DNA from: NCED01 sp035493955
GTDB lineage: Bacteria; Pseudomonadota; Alphaproteobacteria; Caulobacterales; Caulobacteraceae
Length of the DNA: 64,000 nt
Direction of reading: 5' to 3'
Assembly (NCBI GenBank): GCA_035493955.1
Contig: DATJHI010000036.1
Span: 124,001 to 188,000 of the forward strand
The translations under genes and the position numbers were made by a program. The first letter of the stretch is position 1; every line of letters starts with the position of its first letter. Positions 49,783 through 57,231 of this stretch are shown here, piece after piece. The notes under the pieces are model-generated. The model saw nothing but the letters and a program-made list of their open reading frames with translations. It did no database searches and was not told the origin of the DNA.

Positions 49783-50013
49783 ATGGGCGACAACTATCAC
49801 CGCGGCGAGATGGAGATCGCCGAACAGGCCGCCACCTTCGACGGCTTCGTCGGCCTGACCAAGTGGGGCTCGCTGACCCTGGCGACGGGACTGCTGTTTC
49901 TGGTCCTGGTGTTTTGCGCCCACGCCGGCCTGTTCCAGGCGTGCGGAGCGGCGGCCGTAGTCGCCGTGGCCGGAACCCTGCTGCTGCGCGAAAAGAAGTC
50001 CGCGGCCCACTGA
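49783..50013 (+). CDS. aa3-type cytochrome c oxidase subunit IV-like protein
   Basis: 76 residues from the ATG at 49783, with AAGGA ten bases upstream. The polar start MGDNYHRGEMEIAEQAATFD and following FDGFVGLTKWGSL are the family pattern; two hydrophobic segments (about 30-50 and 52-68) follow. The family is a small accessory subunit of the alphaproteobacterial aa3 oxidase. Here it precedes the pnt genes rather than cta genes, an arrangement I recall from other alphaproteobacteria. Confidence 0.8.
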   Translation: MGDNYHRGEMEIAEQAATFDGFVGLTKWGSLTLATGLLFLVLVFCAHAGLFQACGAAAVVAVAGTLLLREKKSAAH

Positions 50014-50028
50014 CCCCCGACGGCTCGA

Positions 50029-50053
50029 CCCCAGGTTTGTTCGAACCCTGGGG
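50029..50053 (+). terminator. Hairpin between the oxidase subunit gene and pntA
   Basis: CCCCAGG (50029-50035) and CCTGGGG (50047-50053) enclose an 11-nt loop that can pair further (TT/AA). It lies 16 nt after the stop. No U-run follows. Confidence 0.4.
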
Positions 50054-50143
50054 CCGTTCGAAGCGCTCTGGACAGGGCGCGCGGTTCACCCCTAACCTTC
50101 ACCGTTAACCGCGCCGGTTTCATGGCGCGGGTTGGGGGGGTGG

Positions 50144-51280
50144 ATGGCTGCAACGATTGCCGTCACGACTGAGGGCCGCGCCGGCGAGACGCGCGTGGCC
50201 GCTGTTCCCGAGTCCGTAAAAAAGCTGGTCGCCGCCGGGTTTTCGGTCGTGGTGCAGACCGGGGCCGGGACGGCCGCGGCCTATCCCGACGCCGATTACC
50301 TGGCCGCGGGCGCGACCATCGCCCCGGACGCCGCCAAGGCGATCAAGGCCGCCGACATCCTGTTCAAGGTGCGCGGTCCCTCCGACAAGGAGATCGCCGC
50401 CCTGAAGCCGGGGGCCATCGTGGTCGCCCTGCTCAACCCCTACCAGGAACGGGCCACGGTCGACGCCATCGCCGCCAAGGGCGCGGTGGCCATCGCCATG
50501 GAGTTCGTGCCCCGGATCAGCCGGGCCCAGGCCATGGACGCCCTGTCCAGCCAGGCGAACCTGGCCGGCTATCGCGCCGTGATCGAGGCAGCCCAGGCCT
50601 ATGGCCGGGCCATGCCGATGATGATGACCGCCGCCGGCACCGTCGCCGCGGCCAAGGTGTTCGTCATGGGGGTCGGCGTCGCCGGCCTGCAGGCCATCGC
50701 CACGGCCAGGCGCCTCGGCGCGGTGGTCACCGCCACGGACGTGCGCGCGGCCACCAAGGAACAGGTCGAGAGCCTGGGGGCCAAGTTCGTCGCGGTCGAG
50801 GACGAGGAGTTCAAGGCCGCCGAGACCGCCGCCGGCTACGCCAAGGAGATGTCGGCCGAATACCGCGCCAAGCAGGCCGCCCTGGTCTCGACCCACATCC
50901 AGAAGCAGGACATCGTCATCACCACCGCCCTGATCCCCGGCCGCCCGGCGCCCAGGCTGGTCTCGGCCGAGCAGGTCGCCTCGATGCGGCCGGGCTCGGT
51001 GATCGTCGACCTGGCGGTCGAGCAGGGCGGCAACACCGAGGGCGCAAAGCCGGACGCGGTGGTGGTCACCGCGAACGGCGTGAAGATCGTCGGCATCTCC
51101 AACATGGCCGGCCAGGTCGCGACCGATTCATCGGCGCTCTACGCCCGCAACCTGGTCAACCTCTCGGCCCTGCTGCTCAACAAGGGGGGGGCCCTGGCCC
51201 CCGACTGGGACGACGAGATCCTCAAGGGCGCCGTGGTCGCCCGCGACGGCGCCGTCGTCCACCCCGACCTTCTCAAATGA
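50144..51280 (+). CDS. pntAA: NAD(P) transhydrogenase subunit alpha, part 1
   Basis: 378 residues from the ATG at 50144, behind a G-rich stretch. It is the hydrophilic NAD(H)-binding domain I: IAVTTEGRAGETRVAAVPES, VMGVGVAGLQAIATARRLGA and a Gly-Ser-rich tail ending VVHPDLLK. In alphaproteobacteria the alpha subunit is split in two. With pntAB and pntB it couples proton flow across the membrane to hydride transfer from NADH to NADP. Confidence 0.96.
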   Translation: MAATIAVTTEGRAGETRVAAVPESVKKLVAAGFSVVVQTGAGTAAAYPDADYLAAGATIAPDAAKAIKAADILFKVRGPSDKEIAALKPGAIVVALLNPYQERATVDAIAAKGAVAIAMEFVPRISRAQAMDALSSQANLAGYRAVIEAAQAYGRAMPMMMTAAGTVAAAKVFVMGVGVAGLQAIATARRLGAVVTATDVRAATKEQVESLGAKFVAVEDEEFKAAETAAGYAKEMSAEYRAKQAALVSTHIQKQDIVITTALIPGRPAPRLVSAEQVASMRPGSVIVDLAVEQGGNTEGAKPDAVVVTANGVKIVGISNMAGQVATDSSALYARNLVNLSALLLNKGGALAPDWDDEILKGAVVARDGAVVHPDLLK

Positions 51281-51325
51281 ACGTCTAGCGTCCGACCCCA
51301 CGAACGCGCACCCGAGGTCCGCCCG

Positions 51326-51676
51326 ATGGAAGCCGTCGATCCTACCGTGTTCCGCCTGGCCATCTTCGTGCTGGCGATCTTCGTCGGCTACTATGTGGTC
51401 TGGAGTGTCACGCCCGCCCTACACACGCCACTGATGGCGGTGACCAACGCCATCTCCTCGGTGATCATCGTGGGAGCCCTGCTCGCCGCCGCGGCCCATG
51501 GGGCGGCCGGCGCCGCGGTCTCGGGCACGGTGATGATCTCCAAGGGGGCCGGGGCGATCGCCGCCGGCCTGGCCGCGGTCAATATCTTCGGCGGCTTCCT
51601 GGTCACCCAGCGGATGCTGGCCATGTACAAGAAGAAGGACCGGGCTGAGCACGGCGCCAAGGGGGCGGCCCAATGA
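51326..51676 (+). CDS. pntAB: NAD(P) transhydrogenase subunit alpha, part 2 (membrane)
   Basis: 116 residues with about three membrane helices (LAIFVLAIFVGYYVVWSVTP; LMAVTNAISSVIIVGALLAA; AIAAGLAAVNIFGGFLVTQR). It supplies part of the proton channel of the transhydrogenase. Its stop overlaps the pntB start (ATGA, 51673-51676), showing translational coupling inside the operon. Confidence 0.95.
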   Translation: MEAVDPTVFRLAIFVLAIFVGYYVVWSVTPALHTPLMAVTNAISSVIIVGALLAAAAHGAAGAAVSGTVMISKGAGAIAAGLAAVNIFGGFLVTQRMLAMYKKKDRAEHGAKGAAQ

Positions 51677-53088
51677 ACCCGAGTCTCGCCGCCGTCCTCT
51701 ATCTCGTCTGCGGGGTCCTGTTCATCCTGGCCCTGCGGGGCCTGTCCAGCCCAGTGACCAGCCGCCGCGGCAACCAGCTCGGCATGATCGGCATGGCCCT
51801 GGCCATCGGCGTGACCCTGGTCACCCTGTGGGGTCAGAACGCCCTGGATCCCCTGACCCTGGGCCTGATCGCCGTCGGCGTCGCCATCGGCGGCGGGGTC
51901 GGCGCGATGATCGCCCGCCGCGTGGCCATGACCGCCATGCCCCAGCTGGTCGCCGCCTTCCACAGCCTGGTCGGCATGGCCGCGTGCCTGGTGGCCGTGG
52001 CGGCGGTCTACACCCCGGCCGCCTACGGCATCGCCACCCCCGACGGGGCGGTGAAGCTGCAGTCCCTGATCGAGCTGTCGGTCGGGGTGGCGATCGGGGC
52101 GGTGACCTTTACCGGCTCGCTGATCGCCTTCGCCAAGCTCAACGGCAACATGAGCGGCGCGCCGATCATGCTGCCCGCCCGGCATCTGTTGAACATCGCC
52201 CTGGCGGTGGTCCTGGTCGCTCTGGTGGTGGTGCTGGCGGCTTCCGGTGGCGACGCCAAGTGGGCCTTCTGGGGGGTCTTCGCCCTGGCCCTGATCCTGG
52301 GCGTCACCCTGATCATCCCCATCGGGGGCGCCGACATGCCGGTGGTGGTGTCCATGCTGAACAGCTATTCCGGCTGGGCGGCGGCGGCCCTGGGCTTCAC
52401 CCTGGAGAACGTCACCCTGATCATCACCGGGGCCCTGGTCGGGTCCTCCGGCGCGATCCTGTCCTACATCATGTGCAAGGGGATGAACCGCAGCTTCGTC
52501 TCGGTGATCCTGGGCGGCTTCGGCGGCGACACCGCGGCCGCGGCGGGGGGCAAGGTCGAGACGCGTCCGGTCAAGCAGGGGTCCGCCGACGACGCGGCCT
52601 TCATCATGAAGAACGCCTCGAAGGTGATCATCGTCCCGGGCTACGGCATGGCGGTGGCCCAGGCCCAGCATGCGCTGCGCGAAATGTGCGACGAACTGAA
52701 GAAGGAGGGGGTGGAGGTCAAATACGCCATCCACCCGGTGGCCGGGCGAATGCCGGGCCACATGAACGTGCTGCTGGCCGAGGCCAATGTGCCCTACGAC
52801 GAGGTGTTCGAGCTGGAGGACATCAACTCCGAGTTCGCCTCCGCGGACGTCGCCTTCGTCATCGGCGCCAACGACGTGACCAACCCGGCCGCCAAGACCG
52901 ACCCCGCCTCGCCGATCTTCGGCATGCCGATCCTGGAGGTGGAGCGGGCCCGCACCGTGCTGTTCATCAAGCGCGGCATGGGCTCAGGCTACGCCGGGGT
53001 CGAGAACGAGCTGTTCTTCCGCGACAACACCATGATGCTGTTCGGCGACGCCAAGAAGATGGTCGAGGGGATCCTGAAGGGGCTGTGA
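51673..53088 (+). CDS. pntB: NAD(P) transhydrogenase subunit beta
   Basis: 471 residues. The first 270 contain about eight or nine membrane helices (for example MIGMALAIGVTLVTLWGQNA and VILGGFGGDTAAAAGGKVET at the boundary). The rest is the NADP-binding domain III: VIIVPGYGMAVAQAQHALRE, HPVAGRMPGHMNVLLAEANV and FVIGANDVTNPAAKTDPASP. It completes the proton-translocating transhydrogenase that supplies NADPH. The DUF4160 gene begins 5 nt after its stop. Confidence 0.97.
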   Translation: MNPSLAAVLYLVCGVLFILALRGLSSPVTSRRGNQLGMIGMALAIGVTLVTLWGQNALDPLTLGLIAVGVAIGGGVGAMIARRVAMTAMPQLVAAFHSLVGMAACLVAVAAVYTPAAYGIATPDGAVKLQSLIELSVGVAIGAVTFTGSLIAFAKLNGNMSGAPIMLPARHLLNIALAVVLVALVVVLAASGGDAKWAFWGVFALALILGVTLIIPIGGADMPVVVSMLNSYSGWAAAALGFTLENVTLIITGALVGSSGAILSYIMCKGMNRSFVSVILGGFGGDTAAAAGGKVETRPVKQGSADDAAFIMKNASKVIIVPGYGMAVAQAQHALREMCDELKKEGVEVKYAIHPVAGRMPGHMNVLLAEANVPYDEVFELEDINSEFASADVAFVIGANDVTNPAAKTDPASPIFGMPILEVERARTVLFIKRGMGSGYAGVENELFFRDNTMMLFGDAKKMVEGILKGL

Positions 53089-53092
53089 CCGC

Positions 53093-53338
53093 GTGCCGAC
53101 CGTCCTGCACTGGAACGGCTATCGCTTCTACTTCTACTCGAACGAGGGCTTTGAGCCGCCGCATATCCACGTCGATCGAGGTGGAGCGAGCGCGAAAGTG
53201 TGGCTGGATCCCGTCGCGATGGCCCAAAATATCGGTTATTCTGTTATCGAAATGAATGAGATCGTTCGCAAAGTACGGGCCGAGGCGCCCGGCTTCCTAG
53301 AGGCGTGGAATGGCTATTTCGGCGGTCAAGCTCGATGA
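53093..53338 (+). CDS. DUF4160 family protein
   Basis: 81 residues from a GTG start at 53093, 5 nt after pntB. The family pattern is MPTVLHWNGYRFYFYSNEGF followed by EPPHIHVDRGGASAKVWLD, with a conserved HIHV. The C-terminal half is helical. Genes of this family are usually followed by a DUF2442 gene, as here, and the pair has been proposed as a toxin-antitoxin-like or mobile accessory module; the role is not established. Its codon use is less GC-biased than the neighbours. Confidence 0.85.
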   Translation: MPTVLHWNGYRFYFYSNEGFEPPHIHVDRGGASAKVWLDPVAMAQNIGYSVIEMNEIVRKVRAEAPGFLEAWNGYFGGQAR

Positions 53339-53570
53339 GCGAATAGCCGACGTACGAGTCACAGCCGAGCGGCTTGAGCTGACGCTGCGCGACGGTCGGC
53401 TCGTGGCTGCCCCCCTGGAATGGTTTCCACGTTTGGCGGCGGCGTCGGCGGCCAAGCGGGAGCAATGGGAAATTTCCGGAGCGGGCTTCGGGGTGCATTG
53501 GCCCGAAATCGATGAAGACATCGGCGTTGCAGGGCTGTTGCGCGCGGGCGCGACTAAGCACCAACCGTAG
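53310..53570 (+). CDS. DUF2442 family protein
   Basis: 86 residues from the ATG at 53310, overlapping the DUF4160 gene by 29 nt. It has the family core ITAVRV-like IADVRVTAERLELTLRDGRL, the segment PLEWFPRLAAASAAKREQWE and HWPEIDEDIGVAGLLR. The overlap implies translational coupling. It is probably the partner or antidote of the DUF4160 protein, by analogy with similarly arranged pairs, but no experimental role is known to me. Confidence 0.85.
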   Translation: MAISAVKLDERIADVRVTAERLELTLRDGRLVAAPLEWFPRLAAASAAKREQWEISGAGFGVHWPEIDEDIGVAGLLRAGATKHQP

Positions 53571-53671
53571 GCTGGCGGCTCAAATTACCGGATTCAGTGT
53601 GGGCAGCGCAACTGGCCACGGCGCTCGTCGCGCCTGCGGTCGGGCAGCTGGGCCGCGACCGCCATTCGGAG

Positions 53672-53689
53672 CGCCGGACGAATCCGGCG
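53672..53689 (-). terminator. Candidate terminator of rpsU
   Basis: CGCCGGA (53672-53678) and TCCGGCG (53683-53689) form a perfect 7-bp stem with a CGAA loop, 20 nt after the rpsU stop on the minus strand. It could also serve the DUF2442 transcript from the other side. No U-run is present. Confidence 0.5.
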
Positions 53690-53708
53690 TCCGAGAAAAG
53701 CCTAAAGC

Positions 53709-53969
53709 CTAGGGCTTGGCGCCGCCGGTCGCGGGGACACGGGGCTTGGGACCGGCGATCAGGCCTTCGCGTTGGGCGCGCTTGCGGGCCAGCTTGCGGG
53801 CGCGGCGCACGGCCTCGGCCTTTTGACGGGCGCGCTTTTCCGAGGGCTTCTCGTAATGGACGTGCCGCTTCATTTCGCGGAACGTGCCTTCGCGCTGCAT
53901 CTTCTTCTTCAGCGCCTTCAGCGCCTGGTCGACATTGTTGTCGCGCACGAAAATCTGAACGATGACCAA
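53709..53969 (-). CDS. rpsU: 30S ribosomal protein S21
   Basis: 86 residues if started at the TTG at 53967-53969. The family start is normally VQIFVRDNNVDQALKALKKK; here the two codons before Gln are ATC GTT. GGAGG lies only 2 nt before the TTG but 8 nt before the ATC at 53961-53963, so an AUC start giving 84 residues is a serious alternative. Basic helices KRARQKAEAVRRARKLARKR follow. S21 is a small 30S protein needed for initiation. A hairpin and a candidate promoter lie upstream. Confidence 0.93.
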   Translation of the reverse strand: MVIVQIFVRDNNVDQALKALKKKMQREGTFREMKRHVHYEKPSEKRARQKAEAVRRARKLARKRAQREGLIAGPKPRVPATGGAKP

Positions 53970-54033
53970 GTCCTCCGATAACGCCCGCGCCGGCCGGCCT
54001 TCCTCAGGTCAAGAGAGGGGGCAGCGGGCGAAA

Positions 54034-54068
54034 CAAGTCTGGAGCCCGGAAGAAGGCTCCCGTGCTTG
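54034..54068 (-). promoter_or_regulatory. Hairpin in the rpsU leader
   Basis: On the minus strand GGAGCC and GGCTCC form the inner stem and CAAG and CTTG an outer one; TTTCG follows. It starts at about the predicted transcription start and ends about 65 nt before rpsU. Confidence 0.45.
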
Positions 54069-54076
54069 AGGCGCCG

Positions 54077-54105
54077 CAAATAGCAGAGGCGCGGTTTGCT
54101 GTCCA
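54077..54105 (-). promoter_or_regulatory. Candidate promoter for rpsU
   Basis: On the minus strand TGGACAG (54105-54099), a 14-nt spacer and GCTATTTG (54084-54077). It is an imperfect match to the Caulobacter housekeeping pattern with the correct spacing. The start would be near 54070. Confidence 0.4.
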
Positions 54106-54153
54106 CGGTGGAAGGGCGCTGACGCGCAGTCTTTCGCGGGCTATTTTGCCGGC

Positions 54154-54840
54154 ATGAACGCCGCCGCTCCCGCCGAACCGTCCTGGGCCGAAGCCGCGGA
54201 GGCGCGCGTGCTCGACGCCGCCATCGGTCTGGCCCCCCGCCTGGGGTGGGGACGGCCCCTGGTGGTCCGGGCCGCTCGCGAGGCCGGGTTGTCGCCGGCC
54301 GACACGGCGCTGCTGCTTCCCGGCGGCGGGCGGGACCTGGCGGCTTTGCTGTCCCGCCGCCACGACGCCCGGGCGCTGGAGGCCTTGGCCGAGGTCGATC
54401 CCCTCGGGCTGAAGGTGCGCGAGCGCATCCGCCGGGCCGTGGAGGCCCGGGTGGCGGCGGCGGCCGAGGACGAGGCGGCCGTCCGCCGATGCGCGGCCTG
54501 GCTGGCGCTTGCGCCCCGCCTGCCGCTGGCCCTGTCGCTGCTGTGGGAAAGCGCGGACGTCCTGTGGCGCTGGGCCGGGGATACCGCGACCGACGAGAAC
54601 CATTATTCCAAGCGGGCCATATTGTCCGGAGTGCTGGCGACCACCGTCGGCGTCCGCTTCGAGCGGGGCGCGGCGGCGGCGAGCGAGCATCTGGCCGCCC
54701 AGATCGACCGGGTGATGAGCTTCGAGAAGTGGAAGGCCGGCTTGCCCAAGCTCTCCGAGACCCTGGCCGCCATCGCCGCCGCCCTGGGACGGATGCGCTA
54801 TGGCGCCGCCGAGCCGCCGGTCAGCCCAACGGACCCTTGA
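54154..54840 (+). CDS. COQ9 family protein
   Basis: 228 residues. The N-terminal third resembles a TetR-like helical fold (EARVLDAAIGLAPRLGWGRP, LSPADTALLLPGGGRDLAAL), and the C-terminal part has the COQ9 signature segment LLWESADVLWRWAGDTATDE and HYSKRAILSGVLATT. COQ9 proteins bind lipids and support ubiquinone synthesis, presenting intermediates to hydroxylases. It is divergent from rpsU, and its last 20 nt overlap the end of purK on the other strand. Confidence 0.88.
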   Translation: MNAAAPAEPSWAEAAEARVLDAAIGLAPRLGWGRPLVVRAAREAGLSPADTALLLPGGGRDLAALLSRRHDARALEALAEVDPLGLKVRERIRRAVEARVAAAAEDEAAVRRCAAWLALAPRLPLALSLLWESADVLWRWAGDTATDENHYSKRAILSGVLATTVGVRFERGAAAASEHLAAQIDRVMSFEKWKAGLPKLSETLAAIAAALGRMRYGAAEPPVSPTDP

Positions 54841-55921
54841 GCGGCCGCAGCCGGTTGACGTGGCCCATCTTGCGGCCCGGCGCGGTCTCGTGCTTGCCGT
54901 AGAGCCAGATCCGCGCCGACGGGTCGGCGGCGAGCCGGGCCCAGCCGTCCGCCTCCTCGCCCAGCAGGTTGGTCATCTCCACCGCCGCCAGGGGATCGGC
55001 GGGGCCCAGCGGCCAGCCGGCCACGGCCCGGATATGCTGCTCGAACTGGTCGACCTCGCAGCCGTCCAGGGTCCAGTGGCCGGAATTGTGCACCCGAGGG
55101 GCGAATTCGTTGACCATCAGCTGGCCGCCGTCGAGCTCGAACAGCTCGACCCCGATCACCCCAACATAGTCCAGGGCCTCCAGCAGGGTCAGGGCGATGG
55201 CGCGCGCGGCCTCCGCCGTGGCGGGCCTCAGCTCGGCCGGGGCGATCGAGCGGCGCAGCACCCCGGCCTCGTGATGGTTCTCCGCCGCCGGATAGGCCGC
55301 GGTCGCCCCGTCGCGGCCCCGCGCGGCGATCACCGACAGCTCGCGCACGAAGGGGGCGCGCGCCTCCAGGATCGCCGGGCGCCCGCCGATCCGGGCGAAG
55401 GCGGCCTCGGCTTCGTCCGCGCTCCGCACCCAGGCCTGGCCCTTGCCGTCGTAACCCTCTCGCCGGGTCTTCAGGAGGGCGGGACATCCCAGCCGGGCCA
55501 GGGCCGGGGCGATGTCGGCGGCGCTGTCGATGGCGGCGAAGGCGACGGTGGGGACGCCGATCTGTTCGAAGAAGCGCTTCTCGACGATGCGGTCCTGGGC
55601 CACGGCCAGGGCGCGGGCGCCCGGCGCCACCGGGCATCCCAGGGCCGCCAGCCGGTCGACCGCGGCGGCGGGCACGTTCTCGAACTCATAGGTGACCACG
55701 GCGCTGAGACGGGCCAGCTCGGCCAGGCCTTGCGCGTCGTCATAGGCGCTGCGGATGGTGTGGGCGGCGACCCGGCCGGCCGGGGCGTCGGGGCGCGGCG
55801 TCAGGATGGCGGCGTCGAACCCCAGCCGCGCGGCGGCCAGGGCCAGCATCCGGCCCAGCTGCCCGCCGCCCAGAATGCCGATCACGGCCCCGGGGGCCAA
55901 GGGAAAGCTCGCCGTGGGCAT
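54821..55921 (-). CDS. purK: 5-(carboxyamino)imidazole ribonucleotide synthase PurK
   Basis: 366 residues of the ATP-grasp fold. The start has VIGILGGGQLGRMLALAAARLGF in which the Gly-rich loop is clear; LLKTRREGYDGKGQAWV, FVRELSVIAARGRDG and NEFAPRVHNSGHWT follow. It carboxylates AIR with ATP and bicarbonate to N5-CAIR, the step before PurE. It follows purE by 9 nt. Its 3' end overlaps the COQ9-like gene by 20 nt. Confidence 0.96.
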   Translation of the reverse strand: MPTASFPLAPGAVIGILGGGQLGRMLALAAARLGFDAAILTPRPDAPAGRVAAHTIRSAYDDAQGLAELARLSAVVTYEFENVPAAAVDRLAALGCPVAPGARALAVAQDRIVEKRFFEQIGVPTVAFAAIDSAADIAPALARLGCPALLKTRREGYDGKGQAWVRSADEAEAAFARIGGRPAILEARAPFVRELSVIAARGRDGATAAYPAAENHHEAGVLRRSIAPAELRPATAEAARAIALTLLEALDYVGVIGVELFELDGGQLMVNEFAPRVHNSGHWTLDGCEVDQFEQHIRAVAGWPLGPADPLAAVEMTNLLGEEADGWARLAADPSARIWLYGKHETAPGRKMGHVNRLRPLKGPLG

Positions 55922-55930
55922 GGGTGCGCT

Positions 55931-56464
55931 CTAGGCTTTTTGCGGCGCGCCGGCGGGATCGGCGACGTCTTCGTCCACGGCCTCGGTCTGGGCCTTGCGC
56001 CAGGCCGCCAGGCGGCCGGCCAGATCGGCGTCGGCCAGAGCCAGGATCTGGGCGGCCAGGATGCCGGCGTTCCTGGCCCCGGCCGGGCCGATGGCCAGGG
56101 TCGCCACCGGCACCCCGGCGGGCATCTGGACGATGGAGAGCAGGGAATCCAGGCCCGTCAACGCTTCGGACCGTACCGGCACGCCCAGCACCGGCAGGTC
56201 GGTCATGGAGGCGGTCATGCCGGGCAGGTGCGCCGCGCCCCCCGCCCCGGCGATGATCACCTGGAACCCGGCGGCCCTGGCGCCCTTGGCGAAGGCGTAG
56301 AGGCGCTCGGGCGTACGATGGGCCGACACCACCTTGGCCTGGTACCTTACGCCCAGGGCGTCCAGGGCCTCGGCGGCCTTGCTCATGGTGGGCCAGTCGG
56401 AGCGGCTGCCCATGATGATGGCGACGGGCGCCGCAGATGGTCGCGGCGAATCTCGGCTGTCCAA
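55931..56464 (-). CDS. purE: 5-(carboxyamino)imidazole ribonucleotide mutase PurE
   Basis: 177 residues if translation starts at the TTG at 56462-56464, behind GGGGGA; an ATG at 56533 would add 23 residues without family support. Signatures are VAIIMGSRSDWPTM, VVSAHRTPERLYAFAKGARA and IAGAGGAAHLPGM. It converts N5-CAIR to CAIR in purine synthesis. It is upstream of purK in the same operon and divergent from the diguanylate cyclase gene. Confidence 0.94.
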   Translation of the reverse strand: MDSRDSPRPSAAPVAIIMGSRSDWPTMSKAAEALDALGVRYQAKVVSAHRTPERLYAFAKGARAAGFQVIIAGAGGAAHLPGMTASMTDLPVLGVPVRSEALTGLDSLLSIVQMPAGVPVATLAIGPAGARNAGILAAQILALADADLAGRLAAWRKAQTEAVDEDVADPAGAPQKA

Positions 56465-56544
56465 GCGGCGTCCCCCGGAAAAGGCGCGGAGTATAGGCGC
56501 GCCGTTTGCCTCCGCAACCGATCCGACTAGCATTGGCTCCGTCG

Positions 56545-57162
56545 ATGGACCTCGCCGATTCGCCCAGTATGGAAGACGCCCCCGCTCCTTTGGCGCCGGA
56601 TGCCCTGGCCGCCGCCCGGGCGGAGATCGAATCCCTGCGCGCCGAACTGGCCCGGGCGCAGCAGCGGCTGGCCGAGGTCGAGCTCCTGGCCGACCGCGAC
56701 GCCCTGACCCCGGTGCTGAACCGGCGGGCCTTCGTGCGCGAGCTGACGCGGACCCTGGCCTTCTGCGAACGCTATGACGCCCCCGCCAGCCTGGTGTTCA
56801 TGGACATGGACGGGCTGAAGACCATCAACGACCGTTTCGGCCACGCCGCCGGCGACGCGGCCCTGCACGCCATCGCGGTCAGCCTGGCCGAGCACGTGCG
56901 CGAATCCGACGTGATCGGGCGCCTCGGCGGCGACGAGTTCGGGGTGCTCCTGGCTCAGGCGGGCCGCGAGGCGGCCGCGGCCAAGGCGGCCGACCTGCAG
57001 CGCCGGGTCGAGGCCGAGCCGCTGGTGTTCGAGGGCAAGGCCATCCCCTTGCGCGTCTCCTATGGGGTCAGGACCTTCGAGCCGGGCCTGGAGGCCGCCC
57101 AGATGCTGGCCGAGGCCGACGCCGCCATGTACCTGCGCAAGGGCAGCCGCCGTGAGGGCTGA
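56545..57162 (+). CDS. Soluble diguanylate cyclase (GGDEF) with intact inhibition site
   Basis: 205 residues from the ATG at 56545; an ATG at 56569 is possible. A short coiled coil (about 20-48, ARAEIESLRAELARAQQRLA) precedes the GGDEF domain. The active site is GRLGGDEFGVL (GGDEF 128-132), and RESD at 119-122 with a five-residue gap is a complete inhibitory I-site, so c-di-GMP should feed back. No sensor or membrane segment is present. It resembles the compact cyclases such as DgcA of Caulobacter, but orthology is not shown. Confidence 0.92.
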   Translation: MDLADSPSMEDAPAPLAPDALAAARAEIESLRAELARAQQRLAEVELLADRDALTPVLNRRAFVRELTRTLAFCERYDAPASLVFMDMDGLKTINDRFGHAAGDAALHAIAVSLAEHVRESDVIGRLGGDEFGVLLAQAGREAAAAKAADLQRRVEAEPLVFEGKAIPLRVSYGVRTFEPGLEAAQMLAEADAAMYLRKGSRREG

Positions 57163-57231
57163 GCCGTCGACGATCCCCTGCGGTCGCGGCGGTTGAGCCG
57201 CCTCGCCCCGATGGGCTAGGACGCAGCGTCC

